Position numbers and translations under genes: made by a program. DNA of 64,000 nt from the NCBI RefSeq assembly GCF_017168255.1, contig NZ_JABFAP010000001.1, positions 436,041 to 500,040 on the forward strand. The letters are read 5' to 3'. The notes beneath the pieces are model-generated. The model ran no database searches and had not been told where the DNA came from. It worked only from the letters and a program-made list of their open reading frames with translations. Shown here in pieces: positions 36,931 to 45,278 of this stretch. Source of the DNA: Agrococcus sp. KRD186. GTDB taxonomy: Bacteria > Actinomycetota > Actinomycetes > Actinomycetales > Microbacteriaceae. Positions within the stretch are counted from its first letter, which is position 1. Every line of letters starts with the position of its first letter.

Positions 36931-37530
36931 ATGGGGATCTTGAGCCCGTGGCGCGGGCGCGTCTGGCGTCGCGGCGACACGCCGGCGAGCGTGGCGAGCG
37001 TGCCGAACCTGATCTCGGTGGTGCGCATCCTGCTGACGCCGGTGTTCATCGCGGTGGCGCTCACGAATCCCGATGCCGGCCTCGCCCGCACCCTCGGCGC
37101 GCTGCTGTTCGCGGTGCTGATCGCCACCGACTTCGTCGACGGGAAGATCGCGCGCGGCCGCAACCTGGTCACCGACTTCGGCAAGCTCATCGACCCGATC
37201 GCCGACAAGGCCATTACCGGCAGCGCCTTCGTCGTGCTGTCCATCCTGGGTGAGCTGCCCTGGTGGATCACGGCTGTTGTGCTGCTGCGCGAGTGGGGCA
37301 TCACCGTCTACCGGCTGGTGGTCTCCTCGCGCACGGTGATCGCGGCCGACTGGGCCGGCAAGGCGAAGACCATGGCGCAGGCGATCGCGCTGCCGCTCGC
37401 CCTCCTGCCGCTGCAGGCGTGGCTGGGGGAGCCGGGCGTCTGGATCTGCGTCGTCACCATGACGATCGCGGTGGCGCTCACGATCTACTCCGGGCTCGAG
37501 TTCGTGGTGCATGCGGTGAGGGCACGATGA
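36931..37530 (+). CDS. pgsA: CDP-diacylglycerol--glycerol-3-phosphate 3-phosphatidyltransferase
   Basis: PgsA makes phosphatidylglycerophosphate, the precursor of phosphatidylglycerol and cardiolipin. The 199-residue membrane protein has the CDP-alcohol phosphotransferase signature DFVDGKIAR...TDFGKLIDPIADK, with all three catalytic Asp positions, and about five helices. Actinobacteria carry related enzymes for phosphatidylinositol phosphate; the position between ftsK and cinA is the classic PgsA location. It is leaderless: TAGCCT (36919-36924) ends 6 nt before the ATG. It overlaps cinA by 4 nt. Confidence 0.92.
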   Translation: MGILSPWRGRVWRRGDTPASVASVPNLISVVRILLTPVFIAVALTNPDAGLARTLGALLFAVLIATDFVDGKIARGRNLVTDFGKLIDPIADKAITGSAFVVLSILGELPWWITAVVLLREWGITVYRLVVSSRTVIAADWAGKAKTMAQAIALPLALLPLQAWLGEPGVWICVVTMTIAVALTIYSGLEFVVHAVRAR

Positions 37531-38096
37531 CGGATGCGCGACTCGGCGCGGGCGCGCAGGATGCCGACCTCGAGCTGGCCGGCTCGATCCTCGCCCGCGC
37601 CGCGGCGCGCGGCGTGACGATCGCGGTCGCGGAGTCGCTCACCGGAGGGCTGGTCGCCGAGACGCTGGTGCGCACGCCGGGCGCGTCCGCGGTGCTGCGA
37701 CTGGGCGTGGTCGCCTACGCCACCGAGATGAAGCACGAGGTGCTGCGGGTGCCGGCGGCGCTGCTGGGCGAGCGCGGCCCCGTCGACCCGGACGTGGCGA
37801 TCGCGATGGCGCGCGGCGTGCGGCAGCTGGCCGCGCTCGACCGCTCGGCCTGCACGATCGGCGTCGCCACCACCGGTGTCGCGGGGCCGGGGGCGCAGGA
37901 CGGGCATCCGCCGGGGGAGTTCCACATCGGGGTGGAGATCGACACCGTGCACGGCCGGGTCGCCCAGTCGTCATCGCATCTGGAGACGGGCGACCGGGAG
38001 GTCGTGCGGCACGCCGCGCTGCGCGCTGCGCTGCAGGCGCTCGATGCCGCGCTCGACCGCACGGACCTGCGGATCCACAGCGAATCCACACCGTGA
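37527..38096 (+). CDS. cinA: CinA C-terminal-domain nicotinamide-nucleotide amidohydrolase
   Basis: The 189-residue protein is the stand-alone CinA C-terminal domain (PncC-like), which deamidates nicotinamide mononucleotide in pyridine nucleotide recycling. Family blocks are IAVAESLTGGLVAETLV, LRLGVVAYATEMKHEVL and CTIGVATTGVAGPG. The longer N-terminal competence/ADP-ribose pyrophosphatase domain found in some CinA proteins is missing, as usual in Actinobacteria. It is coupled to pgsA by an ATGA overlap and precedes clgR and recA, the widely conserved pgsA-cinA-recA order. Confidence 0.93.
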   Translation: MTDARLGAGAQDADLELAGSILARAAARGVTIAVAESLTGGLVAETLVRTPGASAVLRLGVVAYATEMKHEVLRVPAALLGERGPVDPDVAIAMARGVRQLAALDRSACTIGVATTGVAGPGAQDGHPPGEFHIGVEIDTVHGRVAQSSSHLETGDREVVRHAALRAALQALDAALDRTDLRIHSESTP

Positions 38097-38216
38097 CCAG
38101 GGCCGGCGTGGAATGCAAGATGTGACAGTGGTGTTATCAACTTCGTGGACAACTCGGCAGAACGCAGACGAGCTGCGACTAGGCTGATACATCCGACCAG
38201 GGTGAAGGGGGAGACC

Positions 38217-38546
38217 ATGGTGCTGGTTCGACAGGAGATCGGCGATGTGCTGCGCGACACGCGGCTGCGCCAGGGCAGGACGCTGCGTCAGGTCGCCTCG
38301 CGCGCCTCGGTGGCGCTCGGCTACCTGAGCGAGGTGGAGCGCGGCCAGAAGGAGGCCTCGAGCGAGATCCTCGCGTCGGTCGCGGACGCGCTCGACGTGC
38401 CGCTGTCGAGCGTGCTGCGAGAGGTGGGGGACCGTCTCGCAGTGCTCGAGGGCCTGAGCTTCGGCGAGTTCGACTCGCTCACCTCGCCCGTGCCGGACAC
38501 GCTGCCGGCCGACATGGTGGCCGAGTTCGACGCCGCGGTGCACTAG
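38217..38546 (+). CDS. clgR: ClgR-like helix-turn-helix transcription regulator
   Basis: This 109-residue XRE-type protein has the HTH at about residues 8-62 ([34 protein letters not shown], written as [15 protein letters not shown] and [17 protein letters not shown]). In other Actinobacteria ClgR activates the clpP/clpC/lon proteolysis genes after stress and is itself a Clp substrate; the C-terminus here (AAVH) is short and hydrophobic enough to be a degron, which is speculative. ATG 38217 has a strong GAAGGGGGAG upstream. TAGGCT at about 38180 is the likely -10. Confidence 0.9.
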   Translation: MVLVRQEIGDVLRDTRLRQGRTLRQVASRASVALGYLSEVERGQKEASSEILASVADALDVPLSSVLREVGDRLAVLEGLSFGEFDSLTSPVPDTLPADMVAEFDAAVH

Positions 38547-38558
38547 AGGCATCGGGGG

Positions 38559-38780
38559 ATGCGCACGAGCGAGCTGCAGATCGCGATCTCGGAGGAGTTC
38601 GGCGCGCTCGGGTCGGTGCTGATGACCGACCTGACGCTGAGGAGCCTCGGCGGCCGCACCGGCGCCGAGGCGCTCGCAGCCGGCGTGCCGGCGCGGCAGG
38701 TGTGGTCGGCGATCTGCGACGCCAAGGACGTGCCCGCCGAGCGGCGGCACGGCCGGGGCCTGCGCGAGCCGCAGCGCTGA
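38559..38780 (+). CDS. DUF3046 family protein
   Basis: This 73-residue protein begins MRTSELQIAISEEFGALGSVLMTDL (written as MRTSELQIAISEEFG and GSVLMTDLTLRSLGG). It matches the small DUF3046 family found between clgR and recA throughout Actinobacteria. The function is unknown. Its second half, ALAAGVPARQVWSAICDAKDVP, is the most conserved part and could form a small helical bundle. It starts 12 nt after clgR with GGGGG as a weak SD and is probably co-transcribed with it. Confidence 0.9.
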   Translation: MRTSELQIAISEEFGALGSVLMTDLTLRSLGGRTGAEALAAGVPARQVWSAICDAKDVPAERRHGRGLREPQR

Positions 38781-38808
38781 GCCAACCGGCGACACGCCGA
38801 TCCGGCGT

Positions 38809-38824
38809 TCGAAGATAGGTTCGA
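38809..38824 (+). promoter_or_regulatory. LexA (SOS) box upstream of recA
   Basis: TCGAAGATAGGTTCGA matches the actinobacterial LexA box TCGAACNNNNGTTCGA except for one base (G for C at position 6). It overlaps the -35 position of the TAGGCT -10 at 38833-38838, where LexA would block polymerase. recA is the textbook SOS target. Confidence 0.8.
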
Positions 38825-38952
38825 TCAGCGCGTAGGCTGAGCGCACGCGAGAGGTCCGCTTTCCACAGGCGGCAGTGCGGGTCGCACGCATGTCAGCGGC
38901 CCGTCGTACCGTGAGCGCACATCAGCCAAGCACTGCGAACGGAAGGCCAGCA

Positions 38953-40019
<1,067 letters not shown>

Positions 40020-40023
<4 letters not shown>

Positions 40024-40667
40024 GCGAGCAGAGCCGGCTGGCCGGCGTCACGCAGCTCTCCGCCTGGGTCGCCTCTCGCGAGGACGACCCGGCAGAGGCC
40101 TGGGCGCCGCCGCCGGGAGTGCGGAGCAGCGGTTCCCGGCGCGCCCGCGCCGCCGACGATCACGTGATCGAGGCCGATCCCGAGGCAGCCGTCGAGCCGG
40201 AGCCGGTCGATGAGGAGGCTGCGCGCTCCATCGCGCTGCGCGCGCTCGGCAGACGGGCGGCGAGCCGGCAGGAGCTCGACCGCACCCTCGAGCGCCGCGA
40301 CGTCGCTCCCGAGGTGCGGGAGGCGGTGCTCGAGCGGCTCGAGTCCGAGGGCCTCGTCGACGACGCGCAGCTGGCCGAGGACCTCGCCGAGCGGCTGCGC
40401 GAGCGCAAGCACCTGGGGGAGCGCGGCATAGCCGCGGAGCTGCGCAAGCGCGGCCTCGACCCCGCCGTCCTCGAGCGCGCCGACCAGGACGACGAGCTGC
40501 AGCGCGCCATCGACGCGGCTGCGGAGCGGCGTCGCCGGCTCGGCAGCCTCGACGACGAGACGGCAGAGCGCCGGCTCTCGGGCTGGCTCCAGCGCCGCGG
40601 CTTCGGCGGCGCGACCGTCCGCATCGCGATCGAGCGCACGCGCGCACGGGGTCCGCGCTTCCGCTGA
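40020..40667 (+). CDS. recX: Regulatory protein RecX
   Basis: RecX caps and destabilises RecA filaments. The 215-residue protein has a variable N-terminal third of low complexity and then the three-helix repeats: [36 protein letters not shown] and [33 protein letters not shown] closes it. The GTG start overlaps the recA stop codon (GTGA), so RecX is made from the same SOS-controlled mRNA. In relatives miaB/miaA follow; here synteny breaks after this gene. Confidence 0.92.
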
Positions 40668-40766
40668 CAGTGCCGCGCGATCCGGCGCCCTCATCCGGCC
40701 CCGGCTGTCGGACGGCTTCCAGCCTTCGCCCAGTTTCGGCGGCTGTGATCGGGCTAGGTTCGACGC

Positions 40767-41010
40767 ATGAAGACGACCAGGATTGTTGGCTCTCCTGACG
40801 TACCTGTGGGTCAGTTTCGGCCTGGGAGGGTGGGGCGGTGGCCGCCGAGGTTGAGCAGGGCGAGGGCGATCAGTGCTTCGGGTGATTTGAAGCCGTATGC
40901 CATCCGGGTGATGAGTCGGATCTTGGTGTTGGTCGACTCGATGAGGCCGTTGGAGAGGTTGTGCTCGATCGCGGCGAGGATCCGTGCCCGGTGTTTGACG
41001 ACCCAGTCCG
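40767..41010 (-). mobile_element. ISL3-family transposase remnant with one terminal repeat, in a disrupted gene start
   Basis: The minus strand from about 41010 to the stop at 40811 encodes HRARILAAIEHNLSNGLIESTNTKIRL (written here in parts: RARILAAIEHNLSNGLIEST; NTKIRLITRMAYGF) and ends LGGHRPTLPGRN. This is the conserved C-terminus of ISL3-family transposases. Just outside it, GGCTCTCCTGACGTACCTG... at 40789 has the form of an ISL3 terminal inverted repeat. The rest of the element and its other end are missing. On the plus strand, ATG 40767 with TAGGTT (40754-40759) 7 nt upstream looks like the start of a leaderless gene cut off by the insertion after about 7 codons. From 40668 to 40753 and 41010 to 41109 I see no gene. 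Confidence 0.75.
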
Positions 41011-41109
41011 ACACTCCGACAGTCGTGTGCCTACAGAATCTGCCGCTCGTCGACGCCAAGAACCGCGGAATCACGCGAATCAGCCACCGCCGAGCGGCCG
41101 AAAATGCCT

Positions 41110-41153
41110 ACCAGCTGCGGAACCCCGGCAAGAGCGAATCGCCCTATACCTGC
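41110..41153 (-). repeat. Degenerate dispersed element, copy 2
   Basis: Read on the minus strand, GCAGGTATAGGGCGATTCGCTC-like block 1 (41132-41153) and GGGTTCCGCAGCTGGT-like block 2 (41110-41128) match the pair at 9028-9087. It lies between the transposase remnant and pdxY. Confidence 0.5.
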
Positions 41154-41161
41154 GCGCGGGC

Positions 41162-42040
41162 TCAGCGCACCTGGCGTGACGCGAACTGCATGCGCGGGTT
41201 CGCGAACGCGTCCTGCGCCTGCACGATGCGCAGCTCGCGCTCGCCCGAGTCGATCGTCGCCTGCAGCAGGTCGAACACGCTCGAGGCGGTGCGCTCCAGC
41301 GCGGTCGCGGCCGACCCGGTCTCGCGGTAGTGGGCGGTGAACAGCGCGCTGGTGACATCGCCGGAGCCGTTCGCCTTGAACGGCAGGTGCGGCGTCTGCA
41401 CGATCCAGGCGCCCGCGTCGTCGACGGCGAGCATCTCGATCGTGCCGATGGTGCCGCCCTCGCCGTCCGGCAGCGTCTCGCGATCGGGCCGCAGCACGCT
41501 CGTCACGAGCACCGTGCGCGGGCCGAGGTCGCGGGCCCGGTCGGCCGACTCGAGCGTCGACGCCAGCGTGTCCGGCTCCGTGTGGGTCATGAAGCCGAGC
41601 TCGAACTGGTTCGGGGTGATGATGTCGGCCACCGGCACGACCTTCTCGCGGATCAGCGGGGGGATGGTCGGTGCGACGAAGCAGCCGGAGTTCGCATTGC
41701 CCATCACGGGGTCGCACGTGAATGACGCACCTGGGTTCGCGGCCTTGACGCGACCCACCGCATCCACCACCACATCGACGATCTCCTCGCCGCCGAGATA
41801 GCCCGAGAGGACGCCGTCGAGCGTGCCGAGCACGCCGCGATCCTCGATGCCCGCGACGACGGCGCGCACGTCGTCGGCCGGGATGGCCGGCCCGCCCCAT
41901 GCGCCGTAGCCGGTGTGGTTCGAGAAGTTGACCGTGAGCACCGGCCACACCTCGTGCCCGATGCGCTGCAGCGGGAAGACGGCGGCGGAGTTGCCCACGT
42001 GCCCGTAGGCGACGTGCGACTGGATCGACAGGAACCTCAT
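41162..42040 (-). CDS. pdxY: Pyridoxal kinase
   Basis: PdxY phosphorylates pyridoxal (and related vitamers) with ATP in PLP salvage. The 292-residue ribokinase-fold protein opens FLSIQSHVAYGHVGNSAAVFPLQ, written as SIQSHVAYGHVGNSAA, the signature of the pyridoxal kinase group. TCDPVMGN follows. The anion-hole/catalytic motif KANGSGDVTSALF has GSGD in place of the more usual GTGD. It stands alone, facing the IS remnant on its 3' side. PLP salvage fits the PLP enzymes elsewhere in the window but no operon link exists. Confidence 0.93.
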   Translation of the reverse strand: MRFLSIQSHVAYGHVGNSAAVFPLQRIGHEVWPVLTVNFSNHTGYGAWGGPAIPADDVRAVVAGIEDRGVLGTLDGVLSGYLGGEEIVDVVVDAVGRVKAANPGASFTCDPVMGNANSGCFVAPTIPPLIREKVVPVADIITPNQFELGFMTHTEPDTLASTLESADRARDLGPRTVLVTSVLRPDRETLPDGEGGTIGTIEMLAVDDAGAWIVQTPHLPFKANGSGDVTSALFTAHYRETGSAATALERTASSVFDLLQATIDSGERELRIVQAQDAFANPRMQFASRQVR

Positions 42041-42103
42041 GCTGCGATTCTTCCACCGCCGGCGGGCGGCGTCTGTCCGCGAGCCCGGCTCAGCCCGGGC
42101 GGC

Positions 42104-42640
42104 TCACTCGAGCGCCTCCAGCAGCGTCTGCTGCGCGAAGCCGAGCCAGCTGACCACGTCCTGCAGCTGCGCGATGTCCTCGTCGGTGACGCCGGGGGTG
42201 AGCTCGCCCCTGTCCTGCCCGGTGCGCACGTGCAGCACCAACCGCACCTCGCCGAGCGACCGCAGCCACGCATCCGCCCCCTCGGCGTCGACGGCCAGCT
42301 GCAGCTCGGCCGCCTCGCGCTCGTCGCCCTCGGCCGGCAGCGCCGTCTCGAGATCGGCGACCATGCGGGCCATGGTGCGGATGCGGTCGGCGGCGATGTC
42401 GGACGTGGCCAGTCGGCGGAATTCGGCCGCGTCGTTGTCGCCCTCGTATGCGCTCGGGTAGAGGCGCTGCATCACGGGGTCGTCGAGGATCGCCCGGCCG
42501 TCGACGACGGCGCGGTGCAGGCCGAGCACCTGCCTGCCGAGGTTGGCCAGCATGTCGGCCTCCTCCGGCAGCATCGCGCAGACCGCGCCGTCGCCGTCGC
42601 GGCGCCAGGCCTTCACAGCGCGGCCTGCATCGGGCTGCAT
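42104..42640 (-). CDS. DUF2017 family protein
   Basis: This protein of 178 residues belongs to the DUF2017 family, encoded next to clpS in most Actinobacteria. Visible blocks are RRDGDGAVCAMLPEEADML near the start and LRSLGEVRLVLHVRTG with a C-terminal LQDVVSWLGFAQQTLLEAL. The function is unknown; the linkage suggests a role near ClpS/ClpC proteolysis. Family alignments would start at WRRDGDG, so GTG 42616 is an equally good start; the ATG at 42640 adds eight residues. It lies 27 nt after clpS. Confidence 0.85.
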   Translation of the reverse strand: MQPDAGRAVKAWRRDGDGAVCAMLPEEADMLANLGRQVLGLHRAVVDGRAILDDPVMQRLYPSAYEGDNDAAEFRRLATSDIAADRIRTMARMVADLETALPAEGDEREAAELQLAVDAEGADAWLRSLGEVRLVLHVRTGQDRGELTPGVTDEDIAQLQDVVSWLGFAQQTLLEALE

Positions 42641-42667
42641 TCGCTGGGCGCCGTCACCGGGCGGCCT

Positions 42668-43003
42668 TCACTGGGCGCCCCCGGGCATCCGTTCGAGCGT
42701 CGCGACCAGGCCGTCGGCGTGCAGGCCGGCCACGTGCATCTCCTGCTCCTCGCGCGCGCCCTGGGCGACGACGGCGCGGCCCTCGCGCTCGGCCTGCGCG
42801 GTGAGCTCGTCGGCGCGGGCGGCGCTGTGGCCGAAGCGGCGCATGAGGATGCGCACGACGTAGGGCCGCAGCGTGACGGGGTCGTCCCAGAGCACCGTCG
42901 CCCAGTCACCGCTGGCCAGCGCGGCATCCTGCGCGGCGTCCTGCTCGGCCGATGCCAGCGTGGTGCCCGGCGCAGACGTGCGCTGCTGCTCAAGGTCGTT
43001 CAT
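42668..43003 (-). CDS. clpS: ATP-dependent Clp protease adaptor ClpS
   Basis: ClpS delivers N-degron substrates to the Clp unfoldase. The 111-residue protein has the core WATVLWDDPVTLRPYVVRIL, where WDDP corresponds to the NDD-type substrate pocket, and EREGRAVVAQGAREEQEMHVAGLHADGL, written as GRAVVAQGAREEQEMHVAG. A flexible N-terminal tail of about 30 residues matches the extension that engages ClpA/ClpC. It overlaps the MFS gene upstream by 14 nt and is followed by DUF2017. Confidence 0.93.
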   Translation of the reverse strand: MNDLEQQRTSAPGTTLASAEQDAAQDAALASGDWATVLWDDPVTLRPYVVRILMRRFGHSAARADELTAQAEREGRAVVAQGAREEQEMHVAGLHADGLVATLERMPGGAQ

Positions 43004-44264
43004 GGTGGATCACCTCGATGCCCGCGGTGGTGGGGCCGAGCACGGTCGCGACGACCGTGTGCGCGGCGGTGTCGGGCGCCCCGCGGTCGATCGCGAGGCT
43101 CCACAGCGCCAGCAGGAAGCCGGCGCTCGCGAGGCCGACGCCCAGCCAGGCGGGCGCCAGGTAGCCGAGGCCCGCCGCGATGACGGCACCGCCCAGGGCG
43201 GCGCCGAGGGCGTTGCCGACATTGAAGGCGGCGTGGTTGGTGGCGGCGCCCAGCAGCGCCGCGTCGCCGGCGATGCGCATGATGCGCGCCTGGATCGTCG
43301 GGTTGAGCACTGAGCCGGCGCCGCCGATCATGAACGCGAGCGCGAACATCGCCACCGGCTGCCAGCCGAGCATCGCGAACAGCGCGAGCGAGCCGATCAG
43401 CACGGGGAAGGTGATGATGATGGTGCGCCGCATGCTGCGGTCGGCTGCCCAGCCGCCGATGATGTTGCCGATAGTCATGCCCACGCCGATGGTCGCCAGC
43501 AGCCATGCGATCGCCGACGGCGGCAGCTCCGCCACCCGCGTGACGATCTCGGCGGCGTACGAGTAGACGGCGAAGAAGCCGCCGAAGCCGATGCAGCCGA
43601 CCGCGATCATCAGCCACAGCTGCGGCTTGCGGAACGCGCGCAGCTCGCTGCGGGCGTCACGGGTGGGATCGCCCGGCACGCGCGGCAGCACCAGCCACGC
43701 GAGCACGAGCGTGATGAGGAAGATGACGGCGACCGCCACGTAGGTCCAGCGCCAGCCGGCGACCTGGCCGAGCCAGGTGCCCAGCGGCACGCCGATGATG
43801 TTGGCGATCGTGAGGCCAGACAGCGCCAGCGCGACGCCCGCGCCCTGGCGGCCCGGGCCCATGATGCGGGCGGCCAGCAGTGCGGCGACGCCGAAGTAGG
43901 CGCCGTGCGGGATGCCGGCGACGAAGCGGGCGAGGGTCGTGAGCTCGAAGCTCGGCATCAGGCCGCTCGCGAGGTTCGCGATCGTGAACGCGGCGGTGAG
44001 CAGCAGCACGAGCGTGCGCTGCGACAGCTTCGCCGCCCAGATCGACACCAGTGGCGCGCCCACCACGACGCCGAGCGCGTAGGCGGTGATCATCCAGCCC
44101 GCGTGCGCGATGCCGCCGGCGGGGTCGGCCTCGAAGCCGGGCACCAGGTCGACGCCCGCGAGCGGCAGGATGCCCATGGTCGCGAACTCGGTGGTGCCGA
44201 TGCCGAAGCCGCCGAGCGCGAGGGTGAACAGCGCGAGGAACCGGCGCGGGGGAGAGAGCTGCAT
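42990..44264 (-). CDS. MFS transporter, AraJ/chloramphenicol-exporter type
   Basis: This 424-residue major facilitator has 12 predicted helices. The opening ALFTLALGGFGIGTTEFATMG is that of the DHA1 arabinose-efflux/Cml-like group (written here as FGIGTTEFATMG). ARFVAGIPHGAYFG and GVPLGTWLGQVAGWRWTY are the conserved loops. Members export sugars or hydrophobic drugs; the substrate is not predictable. Start ATG 44264 is preferred to a longer frame that would run into the divergent gene's iron box. The end overlaps clpS, an unusual partner, so the two may be co-transcribed. Confidence 0.9.
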   Translation of the reverse strand: MQLSPPRRFLALFTLALGGFGIGTTEFATMGILPLAGVDLVPGFEADPAGGIAHAGWMITAYALGVVVGAPLVSIWAAKLSQRTLVLLLTAAFTIANLASGLMPSFELTTLARFVAGIPHGAYFGVAALLAARIMGPGRQGAGVALALSGLTIANIIGVPLGTWLGQVAGWRWTYVAVAVIFLITLVLAWLVLPRVPGDPTRDARSELRAFRKPQLWLMIAVGCIGFGGFFAVYSYAAEIVTRVAELPPSAIAWLLATIGVGMTIGNIIGGWAADRSMRRTIIITFPVLIGSLALFAMLGWQPVAMFALAFMIGGAGSVLNPTIQARIMRIAGDAALLGAATNHAAFNVGNALGAALGGAVIAAGLGYLAPAWLGVGLASAGFLLALWSLAIDRGAPDTAAHTVVATVLGPTTAGIEVIHHERP

Positions 44265-44316
44265 GCTGGCTCCAGCGTACGCGGATGCGCTGGGGCGCTC
44301 CGGGTTGCTACATTGG

Positions 44317-44335
44317 TCAGGTAAGGCTTGCCTCA
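44317..44335 (+). promoter_or_regulatory. Iron box (DtxR/IdeR-type operator)
   Basis: TCAGGTAAGGCTTGCCTCA matches the consensus TTAGGTTAGGCTAACCTAA at 14 of 19 positions and is itself near-palindromic. It follows a TACATT -10 candidate (44309-44314), so a bound iron repressor would cover the transcription start of the downstream gene. Confidence 0.75.
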
Positions 44336-44374
44336 CTTGGAGGCGCACACCCACTGCAGAACCCGGAGGCAGAC

Positions 44375-45172
44375 ATGGCGGGTCCCGAGCGCGTCGCGGC
44401 GGTCGCACCGAAGTTCATCGAGCTCGAGGTGCTCGAGAACCAGCAGCTGTCCCCGCACATCCGCAGGGTCACGCTCGGCGGCGACGAGGTCTCGGCGATG
44501 ACGCCGCAGGGCTACGACCAGTGGTTCCGCTTCTTCATGCGCCGCGACGGGCAGGACGAGCTGCGCATCCCGAACAGCCCGGCGACCTGGTTCCCGCAGT
44601 ACCTCGCGATGCGCTCCTCGCAGCGCCCCTGGATCCGCAACTACACGGTGCGCGACTTCCGGCTCGAGGCCGGCGAGCTCGACATCGACTTCGTCTGCCA
44701 CGAGGACCCGGGCCCCGGCGCCGCATGGGCGATGGGCGCCGAGCGCGGCGAGCGCGCGGTGCTGCTCGACGAGGGCCTGCTCTACAACGACGACGGCCAG
44801 GCCGGCGAGGTGCTGATGGTCGGCGACGAGTCGGCGCTGCCGGCGATCGCCGGCATCTGCGCATCGCTCGACGAGCGGATGCGCGGGGTCGCCATGATCG
44901 AGGTCGGTCACCGCGACGACATCCAGCCGGTGACGGCGCCGGCGGGCGTCGACGTGCGCTGGATCGAGCGCGGCGACGCGCGCGCCGGCGACGCGGCCCT
45001 CGAGGAGCTGCGAGGGCTGCGCATCGCCGACGACCTCGGCTACGCGTACTCGGCGGGGGAGCAGGCGCTCGCGACCGGCGCCCGGCGGCACCTGGTCCGC
45101 GACCGCGGCATGGACAAGCGCCGCATCACCTTCACCGGCTACTGGAAGCTCGGCAAGGCCTACGTCTCCTGA
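44375..45172 (+). CDS. Siderophore-interacting protein (FAD-dependent ferric-siderophore reductase)
   Basis: The 265-residue protein has the FAD-binding RNYTVRDF (R-x-Y-T/S-x-R motif, about residue 88) and the C-terminal SIP-type NAD(P)H domain with VGDESALPAIAGICASL and FTGYWKLGKAYVS. Such proteins reduce Fe3+-siderophores in the cytoplasm to release iron. An iron box directly upstream means it should be induced by iron starvation. The ATG at 44375 has GGAGG 7 nt upstream. No siderophore transport genes are adjacent, so it serves a system encoded elsewhere. It is divergent from the MFS gene. Confidence 0.93.
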   Translation: MAGPERVAAVAPKFIELEVLENQQLSPHIRRVTLGGDEVSAMTPQGYDQWFRFFMRRDGQDELRIPNSPATWFPQYLAMRSSQRPWIRNYTVRDFRLEAGELDIDFVCHEDPGPGAAWAMGAERGERAVLLDEGLLYNDDGQAGEVLMVGDESALPAIAGICASLDERMRGVAMIEVGHRDDIQPVTAPAGVDVRWIERGDARAGDAALEELRGLRIADDLGYAYSAGEQALATGARRHLVRDRGMDKRRITFTGYWKLGKAYVS

Positions 45173-45180
45173 GCCGAACG

Positions 45181-45206
45181 GGCGAAAGTTCCCCTGAACT
45201 TTCGCC
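45181..45206 (+). terminator. Hairpin terminator after the SIP gene
   Basis: GGCGAAAGTTC and GAACTTTCGCC form an 11-bp perfect stem over a CCCT loop, 8 nt after the stop codon. Confidence 0.8.
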
Positions 45207-45278
45207 ACTGTCACGTTGCACGCAACCTGACGTGCCTGCGGGCCGATGTGGACGCATCCGCTTGCCTATCGTGAAGAC

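Noticed and set aside
40767..41330. Plus-strand frame of 187 codons starting at a good leaderless promoter
   Set aside because: After about 7 codons it reads antisense through the transposase remnant and into pdxY; only the first codons can be an original gene start.
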